This document shows positions 1 through 4,830 of a stretch of DNA of 7,399 bases, one piece after another. A model generated the notes under the pieces. It was not told the origin of the DNA, made no database searches, and saw nothing but the letters and a program-made list of their open reading frames with translations. Numbering within the stretch: the stretch's first letter is position 1; each line of letters opens with the position of its first letter. Source of the stretch: an uncultured Eubacteriales bacterium (GTDB taxonomy: Bacteria; Bacillota; Clostridia; Oscillospirales; CAG-272). A program made the translations under genes and the position numbers. The DNA lies in assembly GCA_958414825.1 (NCBI GenBank), contig CATYXQ010000072.1, forward strand, positions 1 to 7,399, in the 5' to 3' direction.

Positions 1-90
1 GCTGTGCCGACGCCGCAGTTTCCATGTTGTCATTGCAAAGGTCAATGCTCGTATCATTTGGAGAAATGGAACGCAGTAAAATTTATATAA
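1..90 (+). CDS. 3' fragment of a Cys-rich hypothetical protein
   Basis: Frame 1 is open from the window edge to TAA at 88-90 and gives 29 residues ending in NAVKFI. It contains a dense cysteine cluster (PCCHCKGQC, about residues 8-16) that could bind a metal, but only the tail is visible and I do not recognise a family. Its 3' end overlaps the start of the next small gene by 25 bases, the same tight packing seen through the rest of this cluster. The absence of stops over 29 codons is weak evidence by itself; the packing is the main support. Confidence 0.35.
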   Translation, partial: AVPTPQFPCCHCKGQCSYHLEKWNAVKFI

Positions 91-188
91 TGAATGCGCT
101 CACAGGCGCAGGAGTATTTATCGTCATAATTGCGCTCGGTATAAGTATGATAGTTAAAAGCTCGAAAAAAACAACAAAAAATGAATAA
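66..188 (+). CDS. Single-pass membrane microprotein, 40 aa, hypothetical
   Basis: ATG at 66 opens a 40-residue frame with one hydrophobic stretch (about residues 13-28, GAGVFIVIIALGISMI) followed by a Lys-rich tail (KSSKKTTKNE). This pattern suggests a single membrane helix with the basic C-terminus in the cytoplasm. GGAG at 60-63 precedes the ATG by only 2 bases, which is tight; an alternative in-frame ATG at 90 (32 aa, making a TAATG junction with the upstream stop) has no ribosome binding site but would be translationally coupled. No family recognised. Its stop overlaps the next start in the sequence ATGAATAA. Confidence 0.45.
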   Translation: MERSKIYIMNALTGAGVFIVIIALGISMIVKSSKKTTKNE

Positions 189-300
189 ATCAAGATTAGC
201 AAAAATAGCAGCAGCCGGTTTTGCTTCAATAGCTGTCGGTGTGGTTCTAAAAAAATTATTAGAAAGGATAAAAAGATATGGCGAAGTCAAAATTAGTTAA
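181..300 (+). CDS. Ala/Gly-rich hydrophobic microprotein, 39 aa, hypothetical
   Basis: The 39-residue product has a basic N-terminus (MNKSRLAK), a small-residue hydrophobic segment (about residues 9-23, Ala/Gly/Val/Ile) and a strongly basic tail (KKLLERIKRYGEVK). This is compatible with a short membrane helix or a membrane-surface amphipathic peptide. There is no ribosome binding site before ATG 181, only an A-rich stretch, so initiation would rely on coupling through the 8-base overlap (ATGAATAA) with the preceding stop. The 3' end overlaps the next gene by 23 bases. Function unknown. Confidence 0.45.
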   Translation: MNKSRLAKIAAAGFASIAVGVVLKKLLERIKRYGEVKIS

Positions 301-523
301 AGCAAATGAAAAGATTGCCGAAAAGGTTACAGAGGGCTTTCAAAAAATAAGCGATACGGTAGTAGGCGGATATTCTAAGATTGAGAATACAGTAGTTGAC
401 GGATATGAAAAAATTGAGGATAAATTTGTTGACCGATATTTAACAAAAGAAGGTGAAACAATCGAGCAGTCAAAAAAAAGATTAAAACAGGAACAAGATG
501 AATTAAAACAAAAAAATCACTGA
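278..523 (+). CDS. 81-aa protein of four tandem 11-residue amphipathic repeats
   Basis: The gene starts at ATG 278, 9 bases after GAAAGGA (262-268). Residues 11-54 are four head-to-tail 11-mers with consensus xKI-x-(D/E/N)-x-(V/F)-V-x-G-(Y/F): 11-21, 22-32, 33-43 and 44-54. The last leads into LTKEGET and a highly charged Lys/Glu/Gln helix (about 60-80). Similar short proteins containing 'KIEDKFVD..LTKEGET' are, to my memory, widespread in gut Clostridia and annotated as hypothetical. An 11-residue period is known from apolipoprotein- and synuclein-type helices that lie along membranes, so membrane-surface binding is a reasonable inference, not shown. The sequence is not repetitive enough at DNA level to be a recent duplication. 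A terminator follows at 540-580. Confidence 0.8.
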   Translation: MAKSKLVKANEKIAEKVTEGFQKISDTVVGGYSKIENTVVDGYEKIEDKFVDRYLTKEGETIEQSKKRLKQEQDELKQKNH

Positions 524-539
524 TAATTATTAGCAGTGC

Positions 540-580
540 AAAGACCGCAGATATTTTTAATGAATATCTACGGTCTTTTT
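540..580 (+). terminator. Rho-independent terminator after the 11-mer repeat gene
   Basis: A stem of about 15 bp pairs 540-554 with 564-578 (core GACCGCAGATAT against ATATCTACGGTC, one A-C mismatch), with a 9-base loop and a T-rich tail. It lies 17 bases after the stop at 523 and closes the small-gene cluster. Confidence 0.85.
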
Positions 581-603
581 ATTTTCCACGTTCTCCACCA
601 TTA

Positions 604-639
604 AGAATTGAATTTGAAAAACAATATCAATTCTGGAGG
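604..639 (+). promoter_or_regulatory. Leader hairpin abutting the ribosome binding site of the sigma-like gene
   Basis: AGAATTGA (604-611) is exactly complementary in inverted order to TCAATTCT (627-634), with a 15-base loop. The second arm ends at the base before GGAGG (635-639). Such a hairpin could be an operator (8-bp dyad) or could affect ribosome access. Function is inference; the inverted repeat and its position are directly visible. Confidence 0.45.
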
Positions 640-646
640 AATGACA

Positions 647-1069
647 ATGAAATATACAGACAAGCAAAAGGAGCATATCAGGCATTGTTTTGACAGCTAT
701 TGCAAAAAGACAATATGGTATCAGGCTATCAATCTTTACCGTGCAAATGCTAAATATGCGGAGCGCAATGTTTCTTTTGAGGAAATTCTGAATGATTATT
801 TTTCAGAGTGCTACGATACATATCCAATTTTACAATATCACTTTGAAGCCTTTGAATATCACTTTTCTGTCAATGATTATAGTTTGGGAAAGGCATTATT
901 GCAGTTACCAAAGAAAAAACGCGATGTGATTTTGATGTATTACTTCGCAAATTTCAAGCTGACAGAGATTGCGAAAATGCTTGGAAAACCGCACCAAAAT
1001 ATCAGCTACATTCATATCCGGGCATTAAAAAAGCTGCGTGAAATTATGGAGGGCGGTAAAGATGAATAA
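647..1069 (+). CDS. Sigma-70-like regulator, Tn916 Orf7 type
   Basis: This 140-aa protein ends in a sigma-70 region 4-like helix-turn-helix: LPKKKRDVILMYYF followed by LTEIAKMLGKPHQNISYIHI and a basic ALKKLREIM helix (about residues 88-135). No canonical region 2 is seen, as in Orf7 of Tn916, which has the same length and the same position before an Orf8-type gene. In these elements the protein is thought to help control transfer or excision genes. I chose ATG 647 because GGAGG (635-639) is 7 bases upstream; ATG 641 is only 1 base from it and the in-frame TTG at 608 has no binding site. The gene overlaps the next by 8 bases (ATGAATAA), indicating an operon. Confidence 0.85.
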   Translation: MKYTDKQKEHIRHCFDSYCKKTIWYQAINLYRANAKYAERNVSFEEILNDYFSECYDTYPILQYHFEAFEYHFSVNDYSLGKALLQLPKKKRDVILMYYFANFKLTEIAKMLGKPHQNISYIHIRALKKLREIMEGGKDE

Positions 1070-1265
1070 GTATATCCCGCCCGACTTTGAAACAATCCAA
1101 AAGGCAAATGCAGGTGACTCCGCTGCCATGCAAAAACTGTTGGCACATTACAACGCATACATTATGTTTTTTGCAAAATACAACGGTATTGTCAACTATG
1201 TGTACGCAGAGGAAATCAAAGCAAAACTGATGAAAGCAATATTAAAATTTGATATTGACAGATAA
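1062..1265 (+). CDS. Tn916 Orf8-like helix-turn-helix protein
   Basis: This 67-aa protein has the pattern PPDFETIQKANAGDSAAMQKLLAHYNAYI at its N-terminus (here split: FETIQKA, GDSAAMQKLL, HYNAYI) and ends in an AEEIKAKLMKAILKFDID tail. This matches the short protein that follows the sigma-like gene in Tn916-family elements (Orf8; often annotated as helix-turn-helix domain protein). GGAGGG at 1048-1053 is 8 bases before ATG 1062, and the start overlaps the sigma-like stop, so the two are translationally linked and probably act together. The exact molecular role of this family is not established as far as I know. A terminator begins 9 bases after the stop. Confidence 0.8.
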   Translation: MNKYIPPDFETIQKANAGDSAAMQKLLAHYNAYIMFFAKYNGIVNYVYAEEIKAKLMKAILKFDIDR

Positions 1266-1273
1266 ACGGATTG

Positions 1274-1306
1274 AGAGTAACCACAAAACGGTTACTCTTT
1301 TTCTTT
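1274..1306 (+). terminator. Terminator/attenuator between the Orf8-like gene and the DUF3847 gene
   Basis: AGAGTAACC (1274-1282) pairs perfectly with GGTTACTCT (1290-1298) around a 7-base loop, followed by TTTTTCTTT. The ribosome binding site of the next gene starts only 15 bases after the T-run, so no promoter fits between them; the hairpin may act as an attenuator. Confidence 0.8.
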
Positions 1307-1335
1307 ACCCCCAATTTTATGAAAGGATTGATTTT

Positions 1336-1623
1336 ATGAAACAGTTTGATGAAGAAATACAAGCAGCTAAAAAAGAAGTTGAACAGCTTACCCATCGGCA
1401 AGACCGCCTTATTTCAAAGCTGAAAGTCGAAGAACGCAAGAAACGGACAAGGCGGCTGATTGAGCGAGGAGCGATTTTGGAAAGCGTGATTGGAAATGCA
1501 ACGGATTTCACAAATGAGCAGATACAAAGCATTTTAACCGATATATTCTCTAACGCAGAAACAAGAGCAAAGGTTAAGCGAATACGGGAGCAAAACGGGG
1601 ACGTGGGAAATCCCTTGTTTTAG
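1336..1623 (+). CDS. DUF3847 family protein
   Basis: This 95-aa protein has an N-terminal coiled-coil-like helix rich in Glu, Lys and Gln (about residues 4-35). It is followed by the family signature RKKRTRRLIERGAILES (about 34-50) and a helical C-terminal part (TNEQIQSILTDIF). DUF3847 proteins are found next to MobA/MobL relaxases in Firmicutes mobile elements; their biochemical role is unknown, and an accessory role in mobilization is an inference from this linkage. ATG 1336 has GAAAGGA (1321-1327) 8 bases upstream; the longer frame back to 1249 would run through the terminator. The last codons overlap an inverted repeat belonging to the oriT region, so coding and oriT sequence are interleaved. 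Confidence 0.8.
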   Translation: MKQFDEEIQAAKKEVEQLTHRQDRLISKLKVEERKKRTRRLIERGAILESVIGNATDFTNEQIQSILTDIFSNAETRAKVKRIREQNGDVGNPLF

Positions 1624-1659
1624 CAAGGGCGCACTTATACACCGTAAACGGTGTGTGCG
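1605..1659 (-). other. oriT: oriT with MOBQ-type nic core
   Basis: Read on the minus strand, 1637 to 1625 is TAAGTGCG/CCCTT, the same core as the nic region of RSF1010/R1162 (TAAGTGCG/CCCT), with the inferred cut between 1630 and 1629. As in RSF1010, an inverted repeat lies directly on its 5' side: ACACCGT (1639-1645) and ACGGTGT (1648-1654). CGCAC (1630-1634) can also pair with GTGCG (1655-1659), forming an outer stem with a TTAT bulge. On the other side CCCTTG (1612-1617) pairs with CAAGGG (1624-1629). Cutting the minus strand sends lower coordinates in first and the relaxase gene last, the usual arrangement. The cognate relaxase at 2720-4156 is of the same MOBQ family. Confidence 0.85.
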
Positions 1660-1686
1660 TACTCCGTAGGCTCTTGCAGAGAGCAG

Positions 1687-1735
1687 ATGAAAACAAATTT
1701 TGTTTTCATTCGCAGGGAAAAGGCATTTTCCCCGC
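1687..1735. repeat. Two adjacent hairpins beside oriT
   Basis: ATGAAAACAA (1687-1696) and TTGTTTTCAT (1700-1709) form a perfect 10-bp stem with a 3-base loop. Just after it, GCAGGGAAAA (1712-1721) pairs with TTTTCCCCGC (1726-1735) with one mismatch and a GGCA loop. Neither has a following T-run on the + strand, so they are unlikely to be terminators. They may be accessory-protein or single-strand structures of the transfer region. Confidence 0.55.
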
Positions 1736-1748
1736 ACCCTTTTTGCGG

Positions 1749-1794
1749 ACTTGATTTATAGTATCAAAGCGAGTTTGACACTATAAATACAAGT
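1749..1794. repeat. Long AT-rich inverted repeat between oriT and cargo gene
   Basis: TTTATAGTATCAAA (1755-1768) and TTTGACACTATAAA (1774-1787) form a 14-bp stem (one G-T wobble in RNA) around GCGAG. The pairing extends outward through A1754-T1788 and CTTG (1750-1753) with CAAG (1790-1793) past one bulged A. It could be a recombination or partner-binding site, a complementary-strand start site, or part of a regulatory leader. The repeat is plain in the sequence; the role is not. Confidence 0.55.
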
Positions 1795-1814
1795 ATAAAC
1801 TATTGTATCACAGC

Positions 1815-1843
1815 TTGAATTTACGGGCGTTTAGTGATATAAT
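1815..1843 (+). promoter_or_regulatory. Sigma-A promoter of the methyltransferase gene
   Basis: TTGAAT (1815-1820) and TATAAT (1838-1843) are separated by exactly 17 bases, and TG lies one base before the -10 (extended -10, TGATATAAT). The -10 is 37 bases before the start codon at 1881. This is the best promoter in the window, and it would also feed the relaxase and downstream genes by read-through. Confidence 0.85.
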
Positions 1844-1880
1844 ACACAATAGATAAATGAGAATTTGGAGGAATACAAAA

Positions 1881-2648
1881 ATGTCTGAATGGAATGCTGA
1901 ACAATATTTGAAATTCAAAAATCAGAGAACTCAGCCGGCTGTTGATTTAGCCAATCGACTTATAAAATATAAACCGAACAAAATACTTGATATTGGGTGC
2001 GGTCCGGGAAACAGTACAGCAGTTCTTGCTGATACATTCCCTAATGTACATATACTCGGTGTAGACAATTCTGATGATATGATAAAAAAAGCAGTTAAAG
2101 CATATCCAAACATCAATTTTCAACTATGTGATGTTACTTCGGAACTTGATAAGCTTGACAGTTATGATGTTATTTTTTCAAATGCTTGTCTGCAATGGAT
2201 ACCAAATCACAAGACGTTTATCCCTAAGCTAATGGATAAGCTAAATATCGGTGGCATTTTGGCAGTACAAATACCAATGAACAGTCAGGAAAAATTATTT
2301 AAGATAATGGACAAAGTAGTAAAAGAGCCTAAATGGAATTTTTCTTTATCTGATGTAGAAACAAACGGAACATTGCTGCCAGAGGAATATTTTGATATAC
2401 TTGCCGCCTGTTCAAGCAATTTTGATATATGGGAAACAGTGTATTATCACAATATGCCAACCATTCAAGCTATGCTTGAATGGGTAAAAGGTACAAGATT
2501 AAGACCTTATCTTAATGCGCTTGACAGTAATACAGCGACAGAATTGGAGCAAGAAATTTTTAACCTTGCAACAGACGCTTATTCAACACAGCAAAACGGT
2601 GAAATAATATTCAAATTTCGTAGATTTTTCTTTACAGCAGTAAAATAA
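1881..2648 (+). CDS. tam: Trans-aconitate 2-methyltransferase-like SAM enzyme (cargo gene)
   Basis: This 255-aa class I SAM-dependent methyltransferase resembles E. coli Tam (EC 2.1.1.144) along its whole length. Shared features are the opening WNxxxYLxF, motif I DIGCGPGNST (residues 37-46), the acidic residue after beta-2 (Asp62), NACLQW (101-106), the LAVQIP segment, YYHNMP, WVKGTRLRPYL and the C-terminal NGEIIFKFRRFFF. Tam transfers methyl from SAM to trans-aconitate, an inhibitor of aconitase formed from cis-aconitate; it is cytoplasmic. GGAGGA (1867-1872) is 8 bases before ATG 1881, and a strong promoter lies upstream. The gene sits between oriT and the relaxase, where it interrupts the usual backbone order, so it is best seen as cargo. 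Substrate specificity is inferred from similarity only; another small carboxylic acid is possible. Confidence 0.8.
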   Translation: MSEWNAEQYLKFKNQRTQPAVDLANRLIKYKPNKILDIGCGPGNSTAVLADTFPNVHILGVDNSDDMIKKAVKAYPNINFQLCDVTSELDKLDSYDVIFSNACLQWIPNHKTFIPKLMDKLNIGGILAVQIPMNSQEKLFKIMDKVVKEPKWNFSLSDVETNGTLLPEEYFDILAACSSNFDIWETVYYHNMPTIQAMLEWVKGTRLRPYLNALDSNTATELEQEIFNLATDAYSTQQNGEIIFKFRRFFFTAVK

Positions 2649-2666
2649 AAATACATACCACAATTC

Positions 2667-2696
2667 AGAGCAATCGAAAAACGATTGCTCTTTTTT
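2667..2696 (+). terminator. Terminator/attenuator between tam and the relaxase gene
   Basis: AGAGCAATCG (2667-2676) pairs perfectly with CGATTGCTCT (2682-2691) around AAAAA and runs into TTTTTT. The relaxase ribosome binding site starts 8 bases later, so the relaxase has no room for a promoter of its own and would depend on read-through. Confidence 0.85.
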
Positions 2697-2704
2697 ATTG
2701 CCCG

Positions 2705-2722
2705 AAAGGAGGCTTTACTATC
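2705..2722 (+). promoter_or_regulatory. Strong ribosome binding site followed by an ATC in the start position
   Basis: AAAGGAGG (2705-2712) is followed after 7 bases by ATC (2720-2722), then GCA ATA TAT CAT TGC, which encodes the conserved AIYHC start of MobA/MobL relaxases. In-frame sequence from the stop at 2621-2623 to 2923 has no ATG, GTG or TTG. A single C in place of G would restore ATG. Confidence 0.8.
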
Positions 2723-4156
2723 GCAATATATCATTGCAGTATAAAAATAATCAGTCGTAGCAAGGGCAAATCCGCCGTTGCCGCAGCCGCATACAGAAGC
2801 GGCGAAAAGCTGATAAATCAGTATGACGGTATTGTTCACGACTATACAAGAAAAGGCGGAATTACACATACGGAAATTCTGTTACCCTCGCACGCTCCGC
2901 CCGAATTTTCAGACCGTTCTATCTTGTGGAACTCGGTAGAGAAAATCGAGAAAGCAAAAAACTCACAGCTTGCGAGGGAAATTGAAATTGCAATCCCGAA
3001 AGAATTATCACCCGAACAGCAAATTGAACTTGCGCGGCAGTATGTAAACGATAATTTTGTATCTGCCGGAATGTGCGCCGATTTTGCTATCCACGATAAA
3101 AAAGACGGAAACCCGCACGCCCATATTATGCTCACTATGCGGCCATTGGAACAAAACGGACAATGGGGCGCAAAGTCAAAAAAGGAATACATTGTTGACG
3201 AAAACGGCGAGCGTATCAAGCTGAAAAACGGTAATTACAAGACAAAAAAGGTCAATACGGTTGATTGGAACGAGCGGGACAAAGCGGAATTGTGGCGGTC
3301 AGCGTGGGCGGAACTTGCCAACAAATATTTAGAGCAAAACGCCATTTCTGAACGCATAGACCACCGTTCTTTTGCAAGACAAGGGATAGAGAAAATCCCC
3401 TCAATCCATTTAGGCGTTGCCGCTTCTCAAATGGAACGCAAGGGCATTGAAACAGAGCGAGGAAATCTAAACCGTGAAATCTCATTGACAAATAAAATAC
3501 TTGTGGAAATTAAGACGAAAATCAATAGTTTGAAAAAGTGGATTGCAAAATTTACCGCCGAGAAACCCGAGCCTGTCAAGCCGGAAAGTATTATTGATTT
3601 GCTGAATAAGCGGTCAACCGAAAATATCAGCCATTGGCAGAAGTTACGGGACTTAAAAGCCATATCAAAAGCGGTTGTCTATTTGCAGAACAACAATATT
3701 TTTACCATTCCGCAGCTTGATGAAAAAGTAACCGGGTTACGGAATGAATATTATACCGTGAGACGCAATCTAAAAGCAACGGAAAACAAATTATCGGATT
3801 TATCCGAAAAGCTGAAACAAGCGGAAATCTACCGCAAGTACCGCCCTGTTTACAAGGAATATTCAGCGCAAAAACCGAAGAAAAAAGAAAAATTCTATAA
3901 CGACCACACCGCCGAGTTGATTTTATACGATTCGGCGGTTCGTTTTTTGAAACGGAATTTTAATCACGGCAAATTGCCCGTTGCGGAGTGGCGAGCGCAG
4001 ATTGAGGAATTAACGCCGAAAAAGAAATCTCTTTATGCGGATATGTATAAGCTCCGTGATGAAGTGAAAACGGTTGAAGATATTAAAAAACAGCTTGACA
4101 GTATCGCCAAAACACAGTCAAGGCAAAAGAGCCTAAACCTTGAAAACGAACGCTAA
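2720..4156 (+). CDS. mobA: MobA/MobL (MOBQ) relaxase with non-canonical ATC start
   Basis: The 478-aa product nicks oriT, stays covalently bound to the 5' end and leads the strand into the recipient. If ATC 2720 is residue 1, the N-terminus reads (M)AIYHCSIKII and the nucleophile is Tyr25 in AAAAYRSGE, the same position as in RSF1010 MobA. The metal-binding motif is His125 (FAIHDKK) plus His133 and His135 in GNPHAHIML. Residues to about 250 are the relaxase domain; the rest is charged and coiled-coil rich, ending in a basic tail. The length is close to that usual for Clostridia relatives. The gene follows a terminator by a few bases and overlaps nothing. The only unusual point is the missing ATG/GTG/TTG: either ATC is used at low efficiency, the gene is silenced, or there is a base error. 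A TTG at 2924 would remove Tyr25 and is not a credible functional start. Confidence 0.85.
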   Translation: MAIYHCSIKIISRSKGKSAVAAAAYRSGEKLINQYDGIVHDYTRKGGITHTEILLPSHAPPEFSDRSILWNSVEKIEKAKNSQLAREIEIAIPKELSPEQQIELARQYVNDNFVSAGMCADFAIHDKKDGNPHAHIMLTMRPLEQNGQWGAKSKKEYIVDENGERIKLKNGNYKTKKVNTVDWNERDKAELWRSAWAELANKYLEQNAISERIDHRSFARQGIEKIPSIHLGVAASQMERKGIETERGNLNREISLTNKILVEIKTKINSLKKWIAKFTAEKPEPVKPESIIDLLNKRSTENISHWQKLRDLKAISKAVVYLQNNNIFTIPQLDEKVTGLRNEYYTVRRNLKATENKLSDLSEKLKQAEIYRKYRPVYKEYSAQKPKKKEKFYNDHTAELILYDSAVRFLKRNFNHGKLPVAEWRAQIEELTPKKKSLYADMYKLRDEVKTVEDIKKQLDSIAKTQSRQKSLNLENER

Positions 4157-4178
4157 AGGACGAAAGGAGTATTTGAAA

Positions 4179-4478
4179 ATGGCAGTATTCAGAGTGGAAC
4201 GAACAAAGGACTATGTTACCATGTCAAACCGGCATTTCAAGAATAAGAATTTATCCTTAAAGGCAATTGGCTTATTATCTCAAATGCTGTCCCTGCCCGA
4301 AGAATGGGACTTTACCTTAAAAGGGCTTGCCTATATCAACAAAGAAAGCGTTGACGCTGTTCGGACAGCAATATGGGAGCTTGAAAAAGAGGGATATGTT
4401 GTCCGCCGGCAAACAAGAAAACAGGACGGCACAATGGGAAAAATGGAATATATCGTTTTTGAAAAGCCGCGGAGGTAA
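4179..4478 (+). CDS. Truncated replication-initiator-like winged-helix protein (N-terminal domain only)
   Basis: This 99-aa protein starts at ATG 4179, 9 bases after AAAGGAG (4163-4169), which is 22 bases past the relaxase stop. The sequence MAVFRVERTKDYVTMSN, LSLKAIGLLSQMLSLPEEWDFTLKGLA and the wing EKEGYVVRRQTR match the N-terminal winged-helix domain of RepA-like/DnaD-like proteins of Clostridia mobile elements (commonly named helix-turn-helix domain protein). Those relatives are usually more than twice as long and continue through a Pro/Asn linker into a C-terminal domain. Here TAA at 4476-4478 stops it right after EKPRR, although the same frame continues with recognisable linker sequence. 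The fragment could still bind DNA and act as a regulator, or be decaying. Confidence 0.75.
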   Translation: MAVFRVERTKDYVTMSNRHFKNKNLSLKAIGLLSQMLSLPEEWDFTLKGLAYINKESVDAVRTAIWELEKEGYVVRRQTRKQDGTMGKMEYIVFEKPRR

Positions 4479-4553
4479 AAGCCAAATACGGCTTTGCCAA
4501 GATTGGGTTTACCGGTGTTGGAAAATCCGACGTCGGTAAATCCAACGCAATAA
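4479..4553 (+). pseudogene. In-frame remnant of the initiator-like protein's linker
   Basis: The same frame after TAA 4476 reads KPNTALPRLGLPVLENPTSV then NPTQ and a second TAA at 4551-4553. 'P.TALPRLG.PVLENPT..NPTQ' is the linker found in full-length relatives, so this was once coding. Past 4553 the sequence is AT-rich with stops in all nearby frames, and the C-terminal domain is gone. An imperfect dyad (GTTGGA 4517-4522, CCGACGTCGG 4527-4536, TCCAAC 4541-4546) lies here and comes partly from the ENPTS/VNPTQ coding repeat. Confidence 0.6.
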
Positions 4554-4615
4554 ATATATATAACTAATTAAATAATTTAGTCAATAAAATATAGATTGAA
4601 TTAAATACTTATCTT

Positions 4616-4652
4616 ATCCTATCTTATCATTTCCGAAAAGATAGGATTTTTA
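4616..4652 (+). terminator. Terminator/attenuator just upstream of tnpW
   Basis: ATCCTATCTT (4616-4625) pairs perfectly with AAGATAGGAT (4638-4647) around a 12-base loop, followed by TTTTTA. GGAGG of the next gene begins at 4658, so again terminator and ribosome binding site are nearly contiguous. Confidence 0.8.
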
Positions 4653-4671
4653 TATACGGAGGTTACAGAAA

Positions 4672-4830
4672 ATGAATGACACAAAACAAAATACAGAGCA
4701 ATGCCCCACGATACAAAAGAAAATCGGACGGACAACATATACCGTCAATTTACATTTCAGCAAGACAAGCAAGGAAAATATGACGGATAAAGTTATTCGA
4801 CTTATCAAGCATTCCGCAGAAAACGGATAA
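4672..4830 (+). CDS. tnpW: TnpW-like transposon-encoded small protein
   Basis: This 52-aa protein starts at ATG 4672, 9 bases after GGAGG (4658-4662). It has the TnpW family pattern: a variable polar N-terminus with CPTIQKKIG, then RTTYTVNLHFSKTSKENMTDKV (here split: RTTYTVNLHFS, KTSKENMTDK) and a short basic helical tail VIRLIKH. TnpW is encoded near the right end of Tn4451/Tn4453 and in many related Clostridia elements; no biochemical function is established for it as far as I know. It is the last recognisable gene of the element here, about 40 bases before the inferred right end. Confidence 0.85.
   Translation: MNDTKQNTEQCPTIQKKIGRTTYTVNLHFSKTSKENMTDKVIRLIKHSAENG

Noticed and set aside
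608..646. Longer sigma-like protein starting from TTG at 608
   Set aside because: It has no ribosome binding site and passes through the leader hairpin; ATG 647 has GGAGG at ideal spacing.
2842..3663. Three minus-strand open frames across the relaxase gene
   Set aside because: They are shadows of the relaxase frame, Cys/Ser/Phe-rich with no recognisable motifs.
3908..3942. Inverted repeat CCGCCGA / TCGGCGG inside the relaxase gene
   Set aside because: It is a short 7-bp arm repeat within conserved coding sequence and has no T-run; chance is sufficient.
2924..4156. Relaxase starting at TTG 2924
   Set aside because: This would delete the N-terminal strand and Tyr25; similarity to MobA/MobL clearly continues upstream to 2720.
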